Assembly: GCA_046303115.1 (NCBI GenBank)
Contig: JBKCGZ010000108.1
Coordinates: forward strand, 1 to 5,844
DNA from: CAINEC01 sp046303115
GTDB lineage: Bacteria > Bacteroidota > Bacteroidia > AKYH767-A > OLB10
Direction of reading: 5' to 3'
Length of the DNA: 5,844 nt
Part shown: positions 1-5,844 of the stretch, in pieces
Numbering within the stretch: position 1 is the first letter of the stretch
Layout of the letters: the number at the start of each line of letters is the position of its first letter
Made by a program: the position numbers and the translations under genes
The notes under the pieces: model-generated
What the model was told of the DNA's origin: nothing
What the model saw: the letters and a program-made list of their open reading frames with translations, nothing else
Databases searched by the model: none

Positions 1-1
1 G

Positions 2-2377
2 TTTAGTTATTATTCGTACTTGTTTTCTTTCCTGCTACTCTTATTTATTTTTTATACTCGTGTTTTTATTGGAAAAGATTATCGGCAAGAAGGAATCATT
101 CTGATTGTTTTAGGATTTTCTATTTATGCAACTTATCAGATTTATTCATTTAATCAAATTAAAGAAAGTGAAAGACAACGTTCCTTTGCAAATAAAATTC
201 ATTCCGAAAAAGACAATATTGCAGATTACTTTTTTGATGAAATAAAAAATAAAATAAAATCAGACAATAATTTAAATACGATAATTTCTAGCAATGGTAA
301 TTATGAAGATCTGAATAAATATTTATTGAATAAATACTTCAGTGATTATTTTTCTAATTACGATGTTAGCTTTTATTTCCTTGATAAAAACAGCCTCTGT
401 TTGAATAAATCATCAGAAGAATCGTTTGATGAAATCAAAAAAGAATACTTAATACAAAACTCCGGATTATTAAATTATTCTGGCAAACTAGATAAACCAA
501 AACAATATGGTATAGTTGAATTTCCTATAAACAACTTCATTGACTTTTGTGTGATTGAATTTTCTAATAAGCGAAGTAATAATATTGGTGGCTTTCCGGA
601 TTTGTTGGTGAGTAATACCGTAATGGCTAGTCAAAATTCAAACGACTATAGTTTTGCACGTTACAAGAATGGAAAACTAAATAATCAATCTGGGACATTT
701 AATTATTTCATTACATCTGCACCTTATGAAGAGGATATTAAAAAATCAGATGCCTTCTATAACAATGGTTATTATCACATCATTATAAAAGACAACAACG
801 GACTTACTATTATTAGTCGTAAACAGAAGTCGTTATTAGAAATCATCACACTCTTTAGTTATTTATTTGCCTTCTTTAGTTTAGCCTATTTGCTCGGATA
901 CATTACATATCATTTTTATCATAATGACTTCAGCATATCAACAAGCTATAATAACCGAATTAAATTTACGGTAGTAACATTTGTAATTTGTACATTGATT
1001 ATTTCTGGTGTGACTACAATTATTTACATCATTAATAGCAATAGCGAGAGCGAACAGTTAAAATCGCAACAAACAATTAAAGACCTTAATAATTATCTTG
1101 AAAACACTTTTGAAGATGCATCTTCATTGGAGAGATTAACGAATCAAGAGGTAAGTGAATTGAATAAACTTAATAAAACAATACATACTGATTTCTCTAT
1201 TTATAATCCAAAAGGATATTTAGTATACTCTACACAGCCGCGTATTTTTGATCAGGAATTGATTAGTCCGTTAATGAATAAAGCCGCATTTTTTAATCTT
1301 AAAAATTTAAAGTTGTCGGGATTTTATCAAACAGAAAATATCGGCAAGCTAGAATACAGAGCATCTTATCGCCCGATTTATAATCGCAAAGGAGAGCAAT
1401 GCGCTTATCTAAACATTAATTATTTTTTCACTGAAAAACAAGTTAAAGCCGAGATCAGCAAGTTCTTAATTGCATTAATCAACCTATATGTTTTCTTGTT
1501 TACCATTTCGATTTTAATTGCTGTATTTATCTCGAATAAAATCACCGCGCCTTTAAAATTTATCCAGGAATCATTTAAGAAAACACGATTAAATGCAAAA
1601 AATAATTTAATCAGTTGGGATAAGAAAGATGAGATTGGTGCATTGGTTAACGAATACAACCGAATGTTAATGGCCTTGCAGAAAAGTGCGGAGGAATTAG
1701 CCAAATCAGAAAAAGAATCGGCATGGAGAGAAATGGCGAAGCAGGTAGCGCATGAAATCAAGAATCCGCTTACGCCAATGAAACTTGGCATTCAACATAT
1801 GCTTAGAATCATTGAATCAAGTCAGGAAAATAGAGAAGAAGTCATCAAAAAAATATCATCAGGGCTAATAGAGCAAATAGATAATTTATCAAATATCGCT
1901 TCAGCCTTCAGTGATTTTGCAAAGATGCCACAGGCAGAATATGAAGAGATTAATCTTCGTGATTTGATAAAAAATACAATTGTATTATTCAAGCAATCTG
2001 AAAATGTAAAAATTGAAAATAAGATTGATTCGATTTTACCTACCGTTATTGGCGATAAAAATCAAATTATTCGAATACTGAATAATCTTTTCCGAAATGC
2101 TATTCAATCGATGGAGGATTTTGAAAATGGAATGATTACTATTGAGGCAAAAACCATCAATGAATTTTTAGTTGTTTCAATAGCTGATAATGGGAAAGGC
2201 ATTCCAGATGACCTCAAAGAGAAGATCTTTGTACCTTATTTCACGACTAAATCGAGTGGTACCGGGTTAGGACTTGCCATTGTAAAGAATATGATGTTAG
2301 GGATGCAAGGTAATATTCGTTTTGAATCAATAGAAAACAAAGGCACTACTTTTTACTTATACTTTAAGCTAGCATAG
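2..2377 (+). CDS. Membrane-bound sensor histidine kinase, NtrY-like (5' partial)
   Basis: C-terminal part of a large two-component sensor kinase, expected to autophosphorylate on His and pass phosphate to a response regulator. The frame is open to the left edge; the first start-like codon is a TTG at 20, inside a hydrophobic stretch, so the real start lies outside the window. Residues are counted from that TTG. Likely membrane segments: about 1-17, 24-42, 271-300, 313-339 and 479-506. They leave two probable extracytoplasmic sensor regions, about 43-270 and 340-478, the second resembling a Cache/PAS-like fold (inferred). A HAMP-like linker covers about 507-560. The H-box AHEIKNPLTPMKL (His578) is of the NtrY/NtrB type. 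The catalytic domain has the N-box (Asn693), G1 box DNGKGI (723-728), F box near 736-742 and G2 box GTGLGL (747-752), so it looks catalytically intact. No receiver domain is fused and no response regulator lies downstream. The kinase call is firm; the signal sensed is unknown. Confidence 0.93.
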   Translation, partial: FSYYSYLFSFLLLLFIFYTRVFIGKDYRQEGIILIVLGFSIYATYQIYSFNQIKESERQRSFANKIHSEKDNIADYFFDEIKNKIKSDNNLNTIISSNGNYEDLNKYLLNKYFSDYFSNYDVSFYFLDKNSLCLNKSSEESFDEIKKEYLIQNSGLLNYSGKLDKPKQYGIVEFPINNFIDFCVIEFSNKRSNNIGGFPDLLVSNTVMASQNSNDYSFARYKNGKLNNQSGTFNYFITSAPYEEDIKKSDAFYNNGYYHIIIKDNNGLTIISRKQKSLLEIITLFSYLFAFFSLAYLLGYITYHFYHNDFSISTSYNNRIKFTVVTFVICTLIISGVTTIIYIINSNSESEQLKSQQTIKDLNNYLENTFEDASSLERLTNQEVSELNKLNKTIHTDFSIYNPKGYLVYSTQPRIFDQELISPLMNKAAFFNLKNLKLSGFYQTENIGKLEYRASYRPIYNRKGEQCAYLNINYFFTEKQVKAEISKFLIALINLYVFLFTISILIAVFISNKITAPLKFIQESFKKTRLNAKNNLISWDKKDEIGALVNEYNRMLMALQKSAEELAKSEKESAWREMAKQVAHEIKNPLTPMKLGIQHMLRIIESSQENREEVIKKISSGLIEQIDNLSNIASAFSDFAKMPQAEYEEINLRDLIKNTIVLFKQSENVKIENKIDSILPTVIGDKNQIIRILNNLFRNAIQSMEDFENGMITIEAKTINEFLVVSIADNGKGIPDDLKEKIFVPYFTTKSSGTGLGLAIVKNMMLGMQGNIRFESIENKGTTFYLYFKLA

Positions 2378-2444
2378 CCCTTAGAAGGTATTTAAACAAC
2401 TGTATATCATTAATTTGAAAGATTGTAATTTTTTATTTTCGTTT

Positions 2445-2475
2445 TTGCATCGTAGTACTTAAATCCTTAATTTTG
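2445..2475 (+). promoter_or_regulatory. Bacteroidota-type promoter of the Omp28/T9SS gene
   Basis: A perfect TAnnTTTG -7 element (TAATTTTG, 2468-2475) is preceded by TTTG (2444-2447), giving TTG-N20-TAnnTTTG. This fits the known -33/-7 promoter of the Bacteroidota primary sigma factor. An A/T-rich tract just upstream (about 2421-2441) could act as an UP-like element. The predicted transcription start is near 2479-2482, leaving a leader of roughly 27-30 nt before the ATG at 2509. The match is direct; its activity is inferred. Confidence 0.72.
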
Positions 2476-2508
2476 GAAACAATTCCTAAAAAATCAACAA
2501 CTCATAAA

Positions 2509-4566
2509 ATGAAAAAACTTTACGCATTTATTGCAGCGATTGTGATGTCATTGTCAGTGGCTAACGCGCAGTACTATTATTTACCTTATCCTAACGCAGG
2601 TACAAACCCTGGTGGATTAAATGTTGAAAATGAATATCCAGTTGCTAATGGATTATCGTCTAATTGGGATATCATTTCAGGTAGTTCGGTTAATCCAAAA
2701 TGGTCTTCAATTGTAACATTGCCATTTACTTTCCAATTTAACGGTGTTGGCTATACGCAATTTAAAGTATCAACTAGTGGTGTTTTAACATTCTCTACTG
2801 GAGCAACAACTGTTCCTCCTGCAACTCGTGTTGCCCTACCAAATGCAAATATTCCTGACAATTCAATTTGTGTATTAGGAATAAAAGGTTCAAGTGCTAA
2901 CGATAGTATTGTAACACAAACTTTCGGAGTTGCTGGTAGTCAGCAAACGTGGGTGTTGTTTTCTTCATACACATCGGTAGCTTCAGCTACAGTTTGGACT
3001 TATTGGTCAATTGTTTTAGAAGAAGGAACAAATAATATTTATATAGTAGATCAACGTCATGCAGGAGCCGTTCCTGTTTCGTTAGGACTTCAGTACAATT
3101 CAACATCTGCTTTAATGGTTGCGGGCTCTCCAAATAGCTTAAATTCATTAGCAGGATCAGATCCAACTCCAGCAGATAATAGTTACTATGCATTTTACTA
3201 TGGAACGCAAGCTGCGGAACAAGCTAAATTGCGTACTGTTTCTTCAGACCCTTATGTATTAGTACCGGGAACGTCAACAGTAACAGGTGAAATTCAAAAT
3301 TTAGGTGCTAACACTATCAATAACGTAGATGTTAAATATGAAGTTAATGGAACAACTTACACTTCTACTCTATCAAACATCAACTTAACTTCTGGTAACG
3401 TTTATAGCTTTACACACAATACTCCAATTAACATAAATGCTGCGAATCCTTATCCTACAAAAGTTTGGGTAGACCTTGCAAATGATGCAGACCGTTCCGA
3501 TGATACATTAAATACAATGATAACTGGTTTATCATACTTACCAGAGAAGCGTGTTTTAATTGAAGAAGCAACAGGAACATGGTGTGGATGGTGCCCGCGT
3601 GGTGCTGTTTACACAGAGCAAATCGATACTGTACATCCTGGAACAGCAATCGTTGTTGCGGTTCATAATTCAGATCCAATGGCAAATTCTGCTTATGATG
3701 CAGGTATTGGGGCTTTAATTGGTGGATACCCTAGTGGATGCGTTGATCGTAAATCTAACGATATAGATCCTACAGATTTTGAAGCAACTTATCAAGATAG
3801 AATTAATGATGTTAGTCCTGCTGATGTAGGAATATCTGCAACTTATAATGCTTCAACGCGCCAGGTGGATATCAATGTATCTTCAACATTTGCTGCTAAC
3901 TTAACTGGTGATTTTCGTTTAAATGCAGTATTAGTAGAAGATGATGTAACTGGAACAACTTCTACTTACGCTCAAACAAACTATTATAGTAGCAGTTCAC
4001 AAAATATTCCGTTAGTGGGCGCTGGTCTTAACTGGCAAACAGCTGCTAACCCTGTTCCGGCTTCTCTCATGCATTACAATTTTGTTGGACGTGATATTTT
4101 AGGAGGATTCGATGGACAACCAGGATCAGTTCCATCTACAGTTAGTGCAAGTACAACTTACAACTACACGTTCAACTATACTTTACCTGCAGCATGGGAT
4201 GATACGAAAATCCGTGTGATTGGTATGTTACAAGATGTAGCAACAGGACATGTATTAAACGTTAATCGTAGCCCTTACTTAGTAACTACTGGATTAAATA
4301 CATTAGCTGCAGATAATTTCTCTATGACATTATTCCCTAACCCAGCAGATGTTTATACGCAATTAGAAGTTAGCTTAACAAAATCAACTAACTATTCAAT
4401 TGAAATGACAGATGTTTTAGGAAAGGTTGTTTACGGACAAAACTTCAATGGAGCTACTGGTAAAAATGTAATCAACTTACCAGTTTCAGGATTGAATTCA
4501 GGAATTTATTTAGTGAAAGTAAACGTAGCTGGGAGCATCCTTACTACACGCTTAATGGTTAAATAA
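2509..4566 (+). CDS. Secreted Omp28-related thioredoxin-like protein with T9SS type A sorting domain
   Basis: A 685-residue exported protein. The chosen ATG gives a classic signal peptide (MKK, hydrophobic core, cleavage after ANA before Gln21). The longer frame from TTG 2473 would place 12 polar residues before it and start inside the promoter. Order of domains: beta-rich N-terminal domain (about 21-235); probable CARDB/Ig-like domain (about 245-345); Omp28-related thioredoxin-like domain (about 350-595) with WCGWCP (Cys359, Cys362) and a GGYPSGC segment (Pro408, Cys411) at the expected cis-Pro loop; T9SS type A sorting domain (about 605-685) beginning LFPNPA and ending in a basic GSILTTRLMVK-like tail. 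T9SS would carry it across the outer membrane, with release or surface anchoring after the C-terminal domain is removed. The CxxC suggests thiol-disulfide chemistry, but many Omp28-like proteins have no proven activity, so the substrate is unknown. It has its own promoter and a strong terminator, so it is probably monocistronic. I see only four cysteines (121, 359, 362, 411). Confidence 0.9.
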   Translation: MKKLYAFIAAIVMSLSVANAQYYYLPYPNAGTNPGGLNVENEYPVANGLSSNWDIISGSSVNPKWSSIVTLPFTFQFNGVGYTQFKVSTSGVLTFSTGATTVPPATRVALPNANIPDNSICVLGIKGSSANDSIVTQTFGVAGSQQTWVLFSSYTSVASATVWTYWSIVLEEGTNNIYIVDQRHAGAVPVSLGLQYNSTSALMVAGSPNSLNSLAGSDPTPADNSYYAFYYGTQAAEQAKLRTVSSDPYVLVPGTSTVTGEIQNLGANTINNVDVKYEVNGTTYTSTLSNINLTSGNVYSFTHNTPININAANPYPTKVWVDLANDADRSDDTLNTMITGLSYLPEKRVLIEEATGTWCGWCPRGAVYTEQIDTVHPGTAIVVAVHNSDPMANSAYDAGIGALIGGYPSGCVDRKSNDIDPTDFEATYQDRINDVSPADVGISATYNASTRQVDINVSSTFAANLTGDFRLNAVLVEDDVTGTTSTYAQTNYYSSSSQNIPLVGAGLNWQTAANPVPASLMHYNFVGRDILGGFDGQPGSVPSTVSASTTYNYTFNYTLPAAWDDTKIRVIGMLQDVATGHVLNVNRSPYLVTTGLNTLAADNFSMTLFPNPADVYTQLEVSLTKSTNYSIEMTDVLGKVVYGQNFNGATGKNVINLPVSGLNSGIYLVKVNVAGSILTTRLMVK

Positions 4567-4586
4567 TTTCTTTAACAAATATTTAG

Positions 4587-4618
4587 AAAAGCCCCGAGGT
4601 AATACTCGGGGTTTTTTT
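4587..4618 (+). terminator. Rho-independent terminator after the Omp28/T9SS gene
   Basis: A perfect 7-bp GC-rich stem, CCCCGAG (4592-4598) with CTCGGGG (4605-4611), closes a 6-nt loop and is followed by seven T residues (4612-4618). AAAAG just upstream (4587-4591) can pair with the start of the U-tract and lengthen the stem to about 12 bp (one G-U pair). It begins 20 bases after the TAA stop, where the end of a monocistronic mRNA is expected. The opposite strand has only a TTTT run, so termination is mainly in the plus direction. Confidence 0.93.
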
Positions 4619-5844
4619 ATGGGATTCAATTATCTTTGTTTACCTGTGAAATTAATTAGATACTATTTTCTGTTTTTGACTTTTGTCGCTTTGGTTAATC
4701 CTTGCAAAGCACAATCGCGTCTTATTTCAGGGACTATCGTTGATGCAGTAACGAAAGAGCCCATTCCTTTTGTAGGGATTTCTATTAAAAATAGTTTCTC
4801 GGGAACAGCATCTAACGAATCAGGATTTTATCAATTGAATGTTGCGAATGAAAATGATAAAGACTCTTTGTTGTTTAGTTTTCTTGGATACGCAAGAAAG
4901 GCGATAGCCATAAAATCACTTGTTGGTAACGATAGTGTTTTTTTAGATCGTAATGATTTCCAATTAAGCGAAATTGTTGTTCGTCCGAATCCGCCAACCT
5001 TTTATATCAAAGAAGCATTAAAAGGCATTAAAAGAAATTACCCAAAGAAGCCTTTTGAAACGCAGGCATACTTCAGAGAAATATTAAAAGAGAATAGCAA
5101 CTATATCACTTGCAACGAAGCTGTATTCAAAAGTTTTTATCCAAACTATCAAGATACCGTTAAAAATCAACATCAGCTTTATTTATATCGTAAGATTAAT
5201 GATGTGAAAAAATTAGCTTTCATGCAAGAAGAACGAGAAAAGCGAAATAAAAAATACGAGAAGAAAAAGGCTAAAAAAAATGAAGGCAAGCCTGAAACAT
5301 CGTTAATTCCAGAAAATGAAAGAGCGCAGGCTTATGATAATTTCGGAGGGCCAGAGCAAATATTACGTTCAGCAAATATTACTAAAGGAGATGATTTCTT
5401 TTTAGATAGTACCAAATTTAAAGAGTTTGAATATTCCTTCGCACCAAGTACTACATATGAAAATCGTGAGTTAATTGTAATTGATTTTAAATCGAAAGGG
5501 AAAGTAGATAATGTTAAAAGCACCGGAAAAATATTTATTGATGCGCAAACAGATGCCTTTGTGAAAATTGAATATTCAGGAGTATTTTATATGCCCTTTA
5601 TTTATAAACCCGTATTAGCATTATATGGATTGTCAATTGGTAAACCAAGTTTCTCACTCGTTAAAGAATTTCAAGAACAAGAAGGGTTATGGTATCCTAA
5701 ACAAATTCGTTTTAATGTATATGCAGAGTTAGAGAAAAGTCATTGGTTTGAACCTGACGAACGCTCTACATTTAACATTGAAGAAATATTTTTCGTCAAT
5801 AAATTAAAAACGCAAGGTGCTGTGTCTGTTCCAGAATCGAAACG
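4619..5844 (+). CDS. Exported protein with carboxypeptidase-regulatory-like domain (3' partial)
   Basis: The frame stays open from ATG 4619 to the right edge, giving 408 codons with no stop. Residues are counted from 4619. A signal peptide with a long hydrophobic core (about 15-27) has a likely cleavage at KA-Q (before Gln32). It is followed by ISGTIVDAVTKEPIPFVGI, typical of a CarboxypepD_reg-like beta-sandwich (about 34-114), and the usual LSEIVV exit strand (116-121). The rest (about 125 to the edge) looks like the soluble or beta-rich region of Bacteroidota envelope proteins of this architecture, with segments such as GLWYPKQIRFN; I cannot assign a named family and no function is proven. 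A TonB plug is not seen, so a SusC-type receptor is unlikely. A highly charged Lys/Glu-rich stretch covers about residues 203-228. The start is uncertain: ATG 4619 touches the terminator U-tract, and GTG 4646 also gives a good signal peptide (VKLIRYYF...). Confidence 0.85.
   Translation, partial: MGFNYLCLPVKLIRYYFLFLTFVALVNPCKAQSRLISGTIVDAVTKEPIPFVGISIKNSFSGTASNESGFYQLNVANENDKDSLLFSFLGYARKAIAIKSLVGNDSVFLDRNDFQLSEIVVRPNPPTFYIKEALKGIKRNYPKKPFETQAYFREILKENSNYITCNEAVFKSFYPNYQDTVKNQHQLYLYRKINDVKKLAFMQEEREKRNKKYEKKKAKKNEGKPETSLIPENERAQAYDNFGGPEQILRSANITKGDDFFLDSTKFKEFEYSFAPSTTYENRELIVIDFKSKGKVDNVKSTGKIFIDAQTDAFVKIEYSGVFYMPFIYKPVLALYGLSIGKPSFSLVKEFQEQEGLWYPKQIRFNVYAELEKSHWFEPDERSTFNIEEIFFVNKLKTQGAVSVPESK
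4631..4638 (+). promoter_or_regulatory. Candidate -7 element (TATCTTTG) at the start of the third gene
   Basis: TATCTTTG matches TAnnTTTG exactly and lies 13 bases past the preceding terminator, where a new transcription unit needs a promoter. No good TTG -33 element is found 17-23 bases upstream, as that region is the terminator stem and U-tract. If used, transcription would start near 4642-4645, past the ATG at 4619 and next to GTG 4646. A chance match in AT-rich DNA is possible. Confidence 0.35.

Noticed and set aside
20..22. TTG at 20 as the true start of the kinase
   Set aside because: The same frame is open back to base 2 with hydrophobic codons and no stop, so the gene almost certainly begins outside the window.
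1420..1791. Minus-strand open frame of 123 codons
   Set aside because: It lies entirely antisense to the kinase TM5/HAMP/H-box region, whose motifs are intact on the plus strand; it resembles no protein family I know and has no promoter.
2378..2443. Terminator or small RNA between the kinase and the next gene
   Set aside because: I see no GC-rich hairpin followed by a T-run, and no RNA-gene-like structure; the T-rich tract near 2429-2446 lacks a preceding stem.
2987..3193. Minus-strand open frame of 68 codons
   Set aside because: It is a shadow of the Omp28/T9SS gene: leucine-rich low-complexity product with no recognisable domain.
3455..3685. Minus-strand open frame of 76 codons
   Set aside because: It is antisense to the conserved CGWC region of the Omp28-related domain and has no family resemblance.
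5332..5523. Minus-strand open frame of 63 codons
   Set aside because: It is antisense to the third gene, whose plus-strand frame is open through this entire stretch to the window edge.
4619..5844. SusC/TonB-dependent receptor, suggested by the CarboxypepD_reg-like domain
   Set aside because: The domain is followed by a charged soluble-looking region rather than a TonB plug, and this N-terminal domain is common in other Bacteroidota envelope proteins.

Overview
The window is AT-rich bacterial DNA with three consecutive plus-strand genes, all of which look like cell-envelope proteins. Several features point to Bacteroidota, probably a Flavobacteriia/Chitinophagia-type organism. These are a C-terminal type IX secretion (T9SS) sorting domain, an Omp28-related thioredoxin-like protein, a CarboxypepD_reg-like N-terminal domain, signal peptides cleaved at A-Q, promoter elements of the TTG-N20-TAnnTTTG type, and no clear Shine-Dalgarno sequences. 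The genus cannot be told from this window.

Layout: (1) From base 1 to 2377 lies the 3' part of a large membrane-bound sensor histidine kinase of the NtrY-like type. Its reading frame is open at the left edge, so the true start is outside the window. (2) A spacer of about 130 bases (2378-2508) carries a near-ideal Bacteroidota promoter and separates the kinase from the next gene. (3) Bases 2509-4566 encode a 685-residue exported protein: signal peptide, N-terminal beta-rich domain, probable Ig/CARDB-like linker domain, thioredoxin-like Omp28-related domain with a CGWC motif, and a T9SS type A sorting domain. A strong intrinsic terminator follows at once. (4) From 4619 to the right edge runs the 5' part of an exported protein with a carboxypeptidase-regulatory-like domain. 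It is cut off by the window end and continues beyond it.

The genes are co-directional, but the sequence argues for separate transcription units: a promoter sits before gene 2, a terminator follows it, and a possible promoter element sits at the start of gene 3. No partner response regulator for the kinase lies downstream in this window. Nothing shows that the kinase regulates the other two genes. The region looks like ordinary Bacteroidota envelope content. I see no CRISPR array, RNA gene, insertion sequence or phage signature. The most useful observations concern start sites: the longest-ORF start of gene 2 lies inside its own promoter, and the ATG of gene 3 abuts the U-tract of the preceding terminator.
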